Shown here in pieces: positions 22,661 to 34,900 of a stretch of DNA of 64,000 nt; positions within the stretch are counted from its first letter, which is position 1, and each line of letters starts with the position of its first letter. A model generated the notes under the pieces. The model had not been told where the DNA came from and made no database searches. It was given only the letters and a program-made list of their open reading frames with translations. Made by a program: the position numbers and the translations under genes. Origin of the DNA: Micropterus salmoides (lineage: Eukaryota; Chordata; Actinopteri; Centrarchiformes; Centrarchidae); assembly GCF_014851395.1 (NCBI RefSeq), contig NW_024041039.1, forward strand, positions 7,059,177-7,123,176, written 5' to 3'.

Positions 22661-25214
22661 GTCTGCCCAGAGCCTCGAATAACAATGATCTTTTTGTGCT
22701 TGATGGTTCAGACAAGCAGATCTTGCGTCTGATAGTGTTTGTTCTTGCCTCCATGGTAACACCTATTTGACAAACCTAAGCAATTTTATTGTGTTGTCCT
22801 GTGTGGCCAGTTTCACCCACTTAGATTTGGTATATGATGGTTGAAACGATTAAAAACAAACTCGGTTATCTGTAAATACTATTTGACCCAAATCTATAGT
22901 CAGCAGCCTCACACTGGGTTCCTACACATGTCATTTTTGACAGATTAGATGTTTTTTAGTAGGGATGAGCAATATGACCTAAAATCCATTTTTGTAATAC
23001 AAAAGTGCGTCATTATTTCCTCAAGTTGACACATTCCATATTTGTTTGTCTAATTAATTACAGTATGACCAGCTACAAATTCTAGATTGTAATGCTGATT
23101 GGTTGGTTGAGCTTCAGGTCAAATGTTATTGGCTGTTGTGACCTTGTTTGTGTCCAGACCATGTTGGTTTGGTCTCCTCAGCACATTCCCAGTAAAGCTC
23201 CACCCGACCTCTAAAGAAGTCTAATCGGACGCATTAATTGCTGTTTTTCCACAGGCCCGGTTTAGTCCGCTATAGCCGTGACAAGCTGTGAACATATGCC
23301 TTTTCATTGCATCACAGCAGGGGTTAGCTGCTGCGAGCCTAATTCCTGCATCCTAAAGTTCAGATTCTTCAGATGATTACCTCTCGCCACTGTGTGGAGC
23401 TCCCAGAGTGTGAAGTGGGCCCGAGCTGGTCAAAATAGCCAAGAGGGAGTGTGGAAATTTGCAAAGGCAAATGTGTAGGAACCCTGTGCACTGTCTGCCA
23501 ATGTGCCACCTTACATGTGAAACACCTGTCAAATTTGTTTCGATTTAAAGAGATGAGCCCGTCTACGAACTCCCTCTATCTCACCCCGCTTTCCAAGCCT
23601 CAAACTTTATCGGGTAACACTTTAACTTTACAGTGGCCTTATTTCACCTTTTTAATCTCTGTATTAACTGATAGCAATGTACAGCAAATACATATTTATT
23701 AAGTGTTATTAGTTACTGGAAATCTCCCTAATATTTAAAATACAAGTAGAGTTTTCTTAAACACTGGCAGCATTAATATGTATTTAAAATGCTTAATTAC
23801 ATAGGTTAAAGCAGCAGAATAAGGTCATTGTAAAATCAGGCATTGCCCTCTCTTTCTGTCTTTCTGTCTCTTTGTATAGCGGCATTATAGATACTGAGGA
23901 ATAGTTTGTTAATATGTATAATTTAGCAGTTGCTGTTTTTTTGTAAATAATGAGAAAGTATTGTGAATGACATGTTGAATGGTTTTAAAAATCATTTATG
24001 GCAAAACTCTCCAGGCTTTTATAAATGTGACTGCAGTACATAGCATATTTTGTATGTAAGACAGCAGTGTAACGATGAACAAGCATTACTAGAAGCTGAT
24101 GAAACTACATGTAAAACTTGAGGATAATGGCTTACTGAACTTGTAATTACTGATGTACATAAAAGAATGACAGAACATTTTTGTCTATTATTAAATGTGA
24201 AAATCATCGCTGTTTGTCTTGATAACTACATTTTACCACTTTCAGACTTCTGCTGTAGTGCATGTTTGAATCTGGCTGGAGTGCCGGAGGGGTTTCTGGT
24301 AAGATGTTTTTTTAAATAAGTACACTAAAATTTAAGATTTTCTTTAATGGTAAAACTGCAAAAACAAGCCTTGTTAGCAGCTGCTAGAGGCTGCAGTGTT
24401 CACCTCAGAATGTGTAATTTTGGATGGAGTTCAGGAAGTGTTTAAAATCAAATGCGTAAATCCTCTGAGGAGTGTAAATGTCCGCATAAAACTTCACGGC
24501 TAACTTTAAATGTATGTGGCTTGAGTTTAGAAGAAGAGGGAACTTTGAGGGGTGTCCAAATTGAAAAGGGATCCTTTAGGGAACAGAAGGGTCACAGAAA
24601 TCTGGTTATTACATTTAATTATTTTTTTCATCTTGTAGAACTGGAAATATTGGTCTGATGGTGGTGCTACAGTGAAAGGCCACCAAAAACAAATTCAACC
24701 TCTTGGGACCATAATTATCTACAACTTATTTATTGTTCCCTTTTTTTTTTACTTACAAATTTGACAATTTGGCTTGTGGGCGATGAAGATCTAAAGGACA
24801 ACTCAAGAGTAAATAAAACTGGTTCATCCCCTGGTGAACTCTGCTCAGAAGTTTTCTTAGTAGTTGTTGAAGCCACAATGCTACCGGCGGCAGTCCACAG
24901 CCCGAAATATCTTCATTTTTGAGAACTTCGGTTATCCTTTGACTTCTCATCTAGCACCATCATCAGGTCAACTATGTAATGCGTCCAAAATGATGACCAA
25001 ATACCTGCAAAATCAGTGACGTTCCCACATGCTAAATAGCAAATGTTAGTGTGCTAAACGAAGATGGTAAAGATTATACTAGAATGTTATAATTGTTTCT
25101 GTAATTTTTTCTGTCATGGGGACACCAACAACATTTTGATTCATCCTTTGTGGATCATAAATATCCACTGCAAATGCATTGCTTAATATTTTACTTATGA
25201 CGAAACTGAGAGCA

Positions 25215-25410
25215 GTGTCTGATCTTTTTATAACCGTGTGAACAGGCAGAGTCACATGGAATCTGATCTTTTACAGTTCGGATTTGGGCCACTTTCATAT
25301 GTGGTCCAAATCCAATACAGGTCGGATTTTTTGGAGTGCGACCTCAGTCTGGATCGTCAGATCAGAATTGATGCGACTTTGACATCACTCTGAAGCAGCT
25401 GTTCCCCCGC
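25215..25410 (+). repeat. Teleost interspersed repeat (MITE-like)
   Basis: The stretch includes 'catggaatctgatctttt', 'ttcggatttgggccacttt', 'ggtccaaatccaatac' and 'gtgcgacctcagtctg', with repeated GATCTG/CGGATTT words. I recall this phrase-like sequence from many percomorph genomes as a multicopy noncoding element. Its ends and class are not clear here. Confidence 0.5.
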
Positions 25411-26029
25411 CAGACGCAATGAACGAAAAAGCTCAAAGGCCATTATTATACGTGTGTGTAGTGAACAACGGTGTGGATTTGTGCATTTTACATTGAATAA
25501 ATTTGGAGCTACCCTAAATTCCTTTCTCCTCCCCAGAGAAGAAGGGGAGGGGTCAAAGTTGCTTTCTCTAAGTGCTAGCCCGACCATAAAACTGGCACCT
25601 TTTTGATTCCGAAGCTGATAACGCGGGGCCTGACTGTTAAACTGACAAAGGGACACGAGCCAGCCATTGGCATCTCCCTGAACAGCCTATCAAAACTGGC
25701 CCCACCACACACGTTTTGTTTTATTACCACATCAAAAAGGGAAACCCCTGTCTCACCTAAGTGTGACATTGTCCAGACACTGAACTTTGGATGACAGAGG
25801 ACTGCAGTCTCCAAATACTCAAAGCATTTAATTAAGTTAATTAAATCTTTAGTTGCCTGAATACGTTTGCCTCTATTTGAGTAGTTATGTTAACTGTTGT
25901 TGCTATCTGTTGTTGATATTAGTGAAAGAAGTTACTTGTGCAATGTTTTTATTTCCAGCAAGACACTCCTTCATCTGATGTAATCAATGCTTGTTCATAA
26001 TACTTTCTTACAAAATCCCTTTAGAAATG

Positions 26030-27310
26030 ATGACAAAGAAATGTTTTACTATACTCTTAATCGCCAGCTTGAATTTAAGGATGAATCAACAATATTCCCC
26101 GGTTCCTAAGGAGAGACGATCTTTGATTTAATCCAAGCTTTCCTCATGTAACCTGAGCTCCCCCAAGTGGACGAAATAAGTATTACATGCCCTCATCGGA
26201 AATGCGGTTAAATGTATAAAAATCCTGACCAGTAATGTGACAATTGTTTCCTGTTACCAAATGCTTAGAACAGTACAACCGTTCAACCATTGAGGTTCGA
26301 TTGTGGAAATATTTGATAATAATACGTGCAAATAGATTTCTTTTCTTTAGACATTAAGTTTAGAAAGGCAGTCCCTGGGGAAACCTGAGACGCCCCCTGG
26401 GGAACCACGCCCCAGGCAACAAAAGAGCGACACGCGACCTGCTCGCTCTCTTCTCTTGGCTGTTGGCTCTTCCACCCTGCTCGGCCCTCTGGACGCTTCG
26501 GCAGGAGCAGCGTGCAACGCCCAGACTCGGCCAGCGAAACAAACAGGCCTTTGTTCGCCTGAAGCTACACACCTGAAGTGCCGCGACATCGATCTGCCTT
26601 CAGTTTGTTTTATTTTCTTTATTTCTTTTGTTTGTTAAAGTTATCAGTCCGTTAAGTTACACTGGACTAATTCAGGAACGACCAAGTTCCATTTTAAGCC
26701 TTTCGAGCCAACTTCACCGAGGTCAGACCAAGCCACGTGGTCTCGCCAGCTACAACGAAGGAAACCTGAAAACAGCCGAATTGCCAGATGGAGGAGGCTT
26801 TTCAGTCAGACACGGAGAACCCCGGAGAATCCCTAGCAAAAGCCAGGATCGGCAGCTAGAGTGGGACCCGTGCAACAGGCCAAAAGCAGGCTGTCGACAA
26901 GCAGTAAGACTTAACACACGTCCTGTGATCAGATGTCCATTGTAACTCCTAAACTATAGCATTAGTTTACTTTCAGTAGCTCTTCTATGCCGTATGAGTC
27001 AAATGCTTCCCACAGTCGAACCTCCAGGCTCATTGTTCAGCAAATGTTTATGTTCCCTGTATCCAACCATCTTTTTATCACCTTAGTTAGAGAATAAATT
27101 CACTGTAATATAATCAAGAGCTGTGTGTGTTGCCTATTTATAGTTCCTGCCAAGAGAATTGACCCTTTAGATATGAGACTGACTGACTGATTTAAGATAA
27201 TTGAGCGATTATTAACTACCTGATCACTAGTAATAATTGTATAATTATTCAAAACTACCTAGAGGTCCGGAGAATCTAGGATTATAACAACTCCGGTGGT
27301 GCCCTTAACG
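26030..27310 (+). mobile_element. Possible solo LTR / truncated LTR retroelement
   Basis: A GC-rich block (about 26370-26900) with a different composition stands in AT-rich surroundings. Upstream is a TATA-like GTATAAAAA (about 26214). Downstream is an AATAAA (about 27093) followed by a GT-rich stretch, and the block ends …ATAACA. Next comes TGGTGCCCTTAACGAGG (from about 27297), which resembles a retroviral lysine-tRNA primer-binding site with changes. This order (promoter, R-like region, polyA signal, U5, primer site) fits an LTR. No gag, pol or second LTR was found, and the outer left edge is uncertain. A GC-rich host exon or promoter is the alternative. Confidence 0.35.
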
Positions 27311-28071
27311 AGGAAATTCTGATTTTATGAATTTTAATTCATAATTGGGTATCAATTCTCATAAATTTATTAAAATGCATAACTAATAAATTTAGGTCTA
27401 CTACATACTCATCTTTTGATCTTAAACCCAGATGTCTTCAGTGAACAACAAAAACAAAGGAATTTGCCTTACCGTTCCAATACTTTTGGAGGGGACTCTA
27501 CATAGACCTTTCTCTTTCTCACAGGAACTCTTCAGGCCGCTTCTCTTTCTCCTGTTCGGACACACATTAGTGCTGACCCTTTATTTGTAGTTTGGTCATA
27601 TTTTCTCAACTGCAGCTGTCCTTCAGACATGCAGGCTAATGTTAACGTTAAAAAGTCCTCACTGTTCTCGTCTTACTGTTGTGGATCTCCATATTACTGC
27701 AAATATTATTTGAAATCAAATGTGCATGGTTCTCACAATAAAATCTGGTATCTGTTTGAGTGAGTTGTGGGGCATATGTGTTGTACAGCAGCAGAAACAG
27801 TAATGAATGTCATGGAAAGAAAGTTAACAGAAAGTTATGAACATTTGTCATAATTTGGGACATGTGACCCCGGGAGGCAACTGGGCCCCTTGTTTACTTC
27901 TTTACGACAGCATGTTGCGTGTGACGTTTTATTCTTCTGCGCATGCGGGTCATTTTCAGGGCGTGGACAGTACACATTGGAGTCGATATGGACCACATTT
28001 AAACAATAACGTGATCTGTCAAACAAAAAAAACAGGTCTGGGGGGAAAAAAAATCGGAATCGAGCATGAAT

Positions 28072-28115
28072 CAGCTTTATTGCCAGGTATATGTACACAT
28101 ACGAGGAATGTAGTA
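28072..28115 (+). repeat. Short retroposon-like tail
   Basis: 'atcagctttattgccaggta' followed by 'gtacacatacgagga' resembles the 'cagctttattggccaagtat…acacaaggaa' module shared by many fish retroposons, usually seen in this antisense-like orientation. It is only a fragment. Confidence 0.4.
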
Positions 28116-28384
28116 TCAACGTAGCCTAAGAGTCTTAAGTAGGTTCTTACAATAGGGAGCATGAATGTGCTCAGAAACTATGGTAAAATATCAGTTAGAC
28201 AGACAATGGACTAGCGTAAAAGTCAGGAGGTCACCAAAATCATTAGGATCCATCTCCCTGGGTATCATGCGGATTTTTGTGCCATTTTTAGAACGAAGGA
28301 ATTATTGTCAACAAAGATTTTGACCTGATGGTGACACCAGAGGAAAGTTCATGGGGTCAACAAAACTTAGAATCCTCAGGGGAT

Positions 28385-29990
28385 CATAAATATAGACTGT
28401 ATAAAAGAAATCAACGTCGTCACTGTGATGTCACCCATTGGTTTGTGTACTACAGTTTTGAAGACTCGTGTTTAGCATTTTAGCCTGGCTTTAAACCTAC
28501 CGCAAATTTCTAAGACATGTATTATTAAACCAACGATGCCACCTGGAGAATTTCACCACAAGGAATATAATTCAGTCAACCCTGATAAATGAAGACACAC
28601 AGGTGTGTCTCACCTGGAGGAGGGAGGGTCAAAAACGATGTTCCATTCGTAACACAGTTCCTTTTATTTTAACAAGGCTTTTCACAACATGCATACTACT
28701 AAAAACATTCAGAACTGTGACACAAAACAATAGAAAGAAAAAAACTATTAAATGAAACAAAAGCAAAATCAATTAGTTCAACAAAAAAAAAAAACTGTTC
28801 ATTTAAATCCAAAGCAAACAGTTATTTACAACAGAAACAAAGTTTCTTTCAAGAGGAAAGAAAACAAAATAAACAAGACAAATTATTAACAATATTTACA
28901 ACAGTCTGCTAAAAACTGAGCTCACAGACAGTTAGCTCACTCCTAATCACACTTTCATTCAAGCTTACATTAAAAGAGCCTTTCAAACAGGACTTCTATC
29001 ATGTACATAAAAAAGGGGTTTTCTAGCATGTAAAGAAAGAGAGGCAAGGCAGCTTTTCCTCCAATGTGCAAGCAAGAGACTGACTGCCACTTCAGGAAGG
29101 CTCTATGCCATATGATTAACGACAAATGGACACCCCCGATGCTCCAAAAGGAAGGTCCAACCCTGCAGGGCTCGTCCACATGGGGAGGGAAATGTCCACA
29201 CTAACAGTGAGCCATTAAAGCGTCCGCCCACAGTGATGTTGGTGCTTGGCAAGAGGAAATGGCCATGCCGCCATTTATGCCTTCCTGCTTCCTGTTTAAC
29301 CGATACCTGCCATCTACTGACCCCGCCCACTCCTGTCAATGGGTCTCTAACCCCATGCTGCCACACCATCTTGAATTTTTGCAACCAGGCACTGGATGTG
29401 ATGATATTTTGATGAGCGGTTGGCGCTCACTAGCTTGGTTAGCAAGGTGCATCCGTAATTCACATTAACTGTGATTTTTAACCAGGATGCTAATTTGAGC
29501 TAGTGAAAAAACAGGCTCACAACAGAATATATATTACCAGAAAAAGTGAACAGCCAGCTCCTAATAATAAGCCTTTTCCACAATGCTGGTCAAATGTACA
29601 CAGTGCAGCGGGTACCAGTGGATACTGTGGATACACCACAGTTGTATCTTTATTGACAGGTCGCTATGATAGCAACTTGTCAATCACAAGTTAGTCCCGC
29701 CCTAAAGCATACCCTGCTTTTTTTTTGTCTACTTTCCTCTAAATTGGACTATAATTTACCAAATGAACATCACGCTGTTTTGAAGAAGACTTGAAACGAA
29801 TGATTGAGACGATAAACTCGTTAGGAAAGTGTTTACTGAGGTAATAAATCAGAGAGAAGTAGGTTAATTTTGCATTTATTATTTCTTTTACTTTCTTTTT
29901 TGCAACCAGTGGCCCCCCTACTGGCCGTTAGAAAGAATGCAGGTTTATGACACTTTTCAGACCCGCAGGTTCCCGCCTGATCATGAAAAT
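28385..29990 (+). repeat. Percomorph dispersed-repeat mosaic
   Basis: Two parts look like pieces of one common fish repeat. The first (28385-28495) contains 'tagactgtataaaag', 'gtgatgtcacccattggttt' and 'cagttttgaag'. The second (about 29650-29985) contains 'gtcaatcacaagttag', 'cgccctaaagcat', 'aacatcacgctgttttgaag', 'gttagaaagaatgcaggttt' and 'cttttcagacccg'. In the copies I recall, these belong to one element several hundred bases long. About 1.1 kb of other sequence separates them, including an A-rich stretch (28680-28900) and repeat-like DNA at 29280-29440. The copy is therefore diverged or has been invaded. Confidence 0.6.
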
Positions 29991-30279
29991 TTTTCATTTC
30001 AGTCTGCTTCATGATGTCTCACTCTGGATTAAAAGTGAAAGACAAACTGGATTGTCATATTGTGACACACCACACCCATCTGCAGCTCCAAGTAGGATGA
30101 AACAAATGTTGAGAATTATTATTTGTAAATACACTTTTCCCCCGGCTTGTTTTCAAATAATCGCTGCTATTTTTAATGCTGCTGTTGATGTTTCCGAGCC
30201 CTCCAGCTAAGCGGCGGCAGGAGAGGCTGAGTGTCGGTGAGCTGTGTGTTCTCACCAGCAATTATTCATCACCAGTCAT

Positions 30280-31935
30280 CCAGCATTTCTCTTTCATTCT
30301 TTCTCTCCCTGTAATCTCTGTGTCTCCCACCTCTCCCTCACTCCATGTCTCTTTTTGTTTCTCTCTCCCACTCTCTTGTCCTCCTTTCACTCCTAATCTT
30401 TTCCTTTTGCCTCTGAGGCCCTCATCTCCTCTCCTCTCTCTTTTCCTTCTTCTTTCACTTTCTCCTACTCTGTCTGTCACCTTTTTTCGTTTCCTTACCT
30501 CTTTCCTCCTCCGTGCTCGGCTCCTGCTTTCTCCTCTCACACCTCTCCCACTCAGTCCCTCTTTCTGTTTGTCTTTATTTTGGCCATCTCTTTCTCACCT
30601 CTCCTTTCTTCTCTTCTTGCCCTTTTTCTTCGCTTCTGCCTTTTCAACTCCCTTTCTTCTTTTTCTACTTCCACCTCTCACCTCTCCTTTCCCTACAGCA
30701 TTGTTTTCTTCTCATCTTCCTCCCTCTCTTGCAACTGTCCTTTCATTCCTCATCTCTCTTGCCCTTCCATTTGTTGCTTTTTTCCTCTTTCTTCCATCGC
30801 CTAAATATCTCCCCTGTTGCTCCCCCCTTATCCATTCCCCATCTTTTTCATCCTGTCTTCTCTTGATGCTTTCTTTTTTCCCACTGTCCCCATTTCCCAT
30901 CTTTAACACTCAGCCATCTCTTTCTCCTCCTCCCTCTTAGTTATTCCCTTCATTGCTTTCTTCTTTCTCTCTTTTACACTTTCACAGTTTCTCATTTTGT
31001 CTCCTCCCATTTATCTTATCAGTTTCATCTGCTCACTCCATCCACCCCCTTTCTCTATCCTCCATAACCCTTATCATTCTTCCTCCGCAACTTCTATTCT
31101 TTCCCAATTCTTCCTCCACTTTTTCTTCTTCTGCCATTATCCTCCTCTTCCTTTCTCTTCTTTTGTTCTTTCTTTCAATCTTTAATCATTCTATCCCTTA
31201 CCTGTTTATTCATTTGTCTACATACATATTTCATCCCTTCTTTCCTACTTTACAACTCTCTTCTTTTCCTGCCGCTGCCTTCTACCTCTCCTACCCTTTT
31301 TTCCAACCACTCTTTCCTTTTACTTGTTCTGTCTGTTCCATTGTTCGCCATGTTTCTCTCTTACAGTCACTCCTTTCATCCCTTTTTTCCATCCTCCATA
31401 TCTTCTATCATTCTTTCCTCTCATCGCTTCTTCCCTACCTTCCTCTTCCATCCATCGTTCTTTCTGTCCCTCAGCCCCTTCCTCTCTTTCTACCTTATTC
31501 CCCTCTTCCCTCCTGTCTTTTTCTACCTCTTTCTTCTCTCGTCTCCGTCTCCCACCTTTCCTGTCACTCGGTCCTGTTCTTACATTCTCTCCTTCTTTCT
31601 TTCCATTATTTAATACCCATATTTTTCTTCTTTTCTCACCCAGTGTCTCTTTTTATTACTGACCACTCTCTCTTCTTTCTTTCTTCTCCTCTTTTGCTGC
31701 TTCCCTTCTCTCTTTCTCTTCATCTCTTTATTTCCTGCCACCTCCCCAACCCCCACTCCCTTTCTTGTTCATCTATCTATTCTTTCTTCCCTTTCAGTTC
31801 TTCCACCCTTCTACATCATTTTCTATCTTTTTCTTTCTCCTTCTGTCTCCATCTCCCAACTTTTCCTTTTGCCCTCTCCTTCTCTTTCTTTCTCATCTAC
31901 TTTCACCGACCTTGTTTTCTCTCCCTCCCCGCCTC
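30280..31935 (+). repeat. Long polypyrimidine (C/T) tract, about 1.65 kb
   Basis: The + strand is almost all C and T for about 1.65 kb, with short TTTCTCTC/CCTTCC variations but no fixed unit. Sharp edges meet ordinary mixed sequence at about 30280 and 31935. The lack of purines removes stop codons, so open frames of 254 and 347 codons (30176-30940 and 30953-31996) appear in different frames. Their low-complexity Ser/Phe/Leu/Pro translations are not proteins. Such purine/pyrimidine asymmetry can form triplex (H-) DNA. The tract lies between the convergent atrn and gfra4 genes. Confidence 0.95.
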
Positions 31936-34900
31936 AGGAGCTCCTATACGGTGCAAACAGATGAATAGGGGCTGCCCTTTGATTCCAAGTCTTTGACTAA
32001 ATCCATCCTGATCATTCTGTCAGCCTGCACGCTGCTCCTCTGTAGCAGTTGGCTGATAATGAGGGTCTTATTTCTTTCCCCCTCCCTCGCATTATGGCAA
32101 TGCTGTTTATGGAACCATTCTCTCCTCTTCTTCCTCCTCATCCTCTGAGTCTAATTCAGAGTAAGCAGGGATTGTTTGCAGACTTTACATGCATCTGCCC
32201 ATTTTCAGGTCATCTAGTCTTTATTGCGTTCACCAAACAGTCTAATATAATTATGTCTCCTCTGCTTTTATTCGGTTGGTGTTTCAGCAGAGCTGTCAGG
32301 GGCAATAACGTCTGTAAAAAATTTCCCCCATCATATTTCAAATTTGCTGAACAAAGGTTACATGGTGAAATGTAATTCTCAGAAATGCTGCATTTGTGTT
32401 TTCTTGTCGCAGACGTTTTCATTTCTTTCCTCTCACGTCTTGCTGACACGTTAGACACATTATTACAATTAGTAAACATTTCTCAGAGGGAGTTGCTGCC
32501 GTCTATCCGCTCCCACTTCATTCAGTATACAGAGCTGTCAGATTCTGACTTATGATGATGTTTTCCCCTTCAATACCTGTTACGTTGAGGTCTTTCACTT
32601 AAAAATAATCCATATTGGGAAAGAGAACCTGTTGTGCAGTAGGTACTTCGAAACCAAAACAGGCGTCTTCTAAAAGTACAGATATCATCCAAGATGTTTC
32701 TAATAGCAAAAAAATGCCATAATTTCTCTGCAAAACACAACTATTTTTTAGGAATAATTAGCATTCTTTATAAATAAATATAAATAATTTAGTACACCGT
32801 AATGCATTTATATTTTTCTGTTACAGAATACGTCATTTGTCGTTTCTGCTTAGTGGTTGCTACTTTTTGATATTTTATCACTCAGGTTTTTAAGCTTTCT
32901 GGTAATTTGTTCTTAAGTCCTTTTGGGTTCCTTTTTAAGTTCTCAGTATCTCATGAATGACACACACATTATTAAAAGATTATAAACGCATCCATCATAA
33001 TGAATCCTGATATCACATAGAAAGCACAAGTCTAGGCTAGTTTAGGCTAAAACCCAGTGAACAGCTAGCTGTTACAGAACACACAAATAAGTGAAAATGA
33101 CACACTGAAGTAGACAGAAAAAGTATTGCATAAACAAAGTAAAGCATAATCCACAAATCCTGGTTCTTTTAATACCTATCTTAAAATATTATGAGTAAGA
33201 ACCAGCCTAGAGCATGTGGGACGAGACTCCCATTTACCACTGCTGCTAAATAATGCTGCAATACTGCTAACATCATGTTCCTGATAAATTGATGTTTAAG
33301 TCAACAATAGTAGCCTAATTCTGGTCCTGCTTAACACTTGAGATTACACCAGTGTTTTGATTTGATATTGGCCTTTAATTAAAAATCTTAACTTAATCAT
33401 GTGCTTTATTGTAGCAGAAGTAAAGGTTCCCTCCAGACTGGAGCTTGTAAAGAATTTTATTAGTTGTTTTTTTCCCATATTGCTGCACAGAGAAATTAGG
33501 CCATTTTTGTGCCTGAATAATTAACTAAGTGAGCTTCAGGGTGGCTGACTGTGAAATATACAGCGAAACCTGCCTTAATGGTCATTAACTTCTGTTAAAT
33601 CTTAATTTTCCATACACCATGTTGGTTGAAATGACGTCAGCATTTGCAGAACCACAAAATACAAAAAAAAACAAAAACCTAAGCTGTTAATAAGTCATTC
33701 AAACAGAACCTGTGAGCTGTAGGCCCATATGTCAGCGTTTTCCACATATTTTGAAAGGAACTAACGCGAACACGGGAAAGCAATTTCTCAGATGAAATGT
33801 CAGTTTGGCAGCAGGTAATAACGCTTCAGATGTGTGATTAAAAATCAAAATGCCACGTTTTTAATCATGTACATGATTGGTCAATACATTTCATGATATT
33901 CAGTTTTGCTGTGTTGCTTTCTTGAGGAAGTTTCTCACACTGGCAGCACTATCCCCAGCGTCTTCCTCCTCTTGTGACATTTTTGGCATTTTCAATGCTC
34001 ACTTGGTATTGTGCCTTTTCCCTCCTTTAGTGTAAAAGTGCTCCACAATGCTAGTATGATGACAGCAGCAGCTGTCACTAATTGACCCTTCGCTAAGCCC
34101 CGCCCCCCTTAGTTACTGTTCAGTCCGACAAAGTGTCGGCGCTGTCATTGTCTAGTACTGTACTCTCTGGAGAAAACAAATTTGTTGGAAAAAGCGATCA
34201 CAGAAAGAAGCAGCCAGTTTTGCAGTTGCATTATACATGTGAAGGTTGGATTCAGGCTGTCAAACTGCCTCAAACAGACATGGAAATAATTAAAGATAGA
34301 AACTAAAGCCTACCGATCACACAATACAAGTGAACCGTCGATTAAGACAACGATATGAACGACAACAACACTGTTACTGTATAGCTGGGTAGGCCTCTAT
34401 TCATTATTACAATCATTAAAAAGCAGAACAGTAACGTTAGGGATTTATTACGTTACATTCAGTAGGAAGTTAGCTTGCGTCAGCTAACAAACATTAGGAA
34501 CAATCCACAGCCGACATTTTCTGGATTTATTTTAGGTTTCGGAAAGAGGATAAATCGTACTTCTCCTTTTAACCTCTCTGGGTAGCGACTGTAACTACTA
34601 CAAGTGAACAGCGTTTATCTTAGAAGAAGCCAATAAAAGTGTCAGACTATAGTGAGTCCTATACTGCGCTGTGATTGGTACCAAATGTATGTTTTGTGTG
34701 TATAGAGAGAGAGAGAGAGAGATATCTTTAGATATCGATATAGCTAGAGATAGATATAGATATAGCTATATATAGATATAGATATAGATATAAAAACCAT
34801 TTCTGTTTCATTGACACTGTTTCATATTTACTGACACTGTACCTAGTAGATGTTTCCCTTTCGAACCAGAACTGCCAATTTACTCCCGTGTTTACACACG

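Larger units (their letters stand above)
20941..25210. other. Intergenic, no gene seen
   Basis: AT-rich sequence between the probable atrn 3' UTR and the repeats near 25 kb. It contains the LINE-like fragment at 21825-21890 and a degenerate SINE-like stretch at 22520-22660. No exon with coherent splice signals or RNA gene was recognised. The open frames are short and lack features. Confidence 0.6.

Noticed and set aside
26347..26945. Overlapping frames of 60-105 codons in the GC-rich block
   Set aside because: Frames on both strands overlap, as expected from GC-rich DNA. None resembles a known protein, and the LTR-like reading explains the block better.
30953..31996. 347-codon open frame (and 254 codons at 30176-30940)
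   Set aside because: They arise because C/T-only DNA lacks stop codons. The translations are low-complexity Ser/Phe/Leu/Pro without domains, and neighbouring frames are also open.
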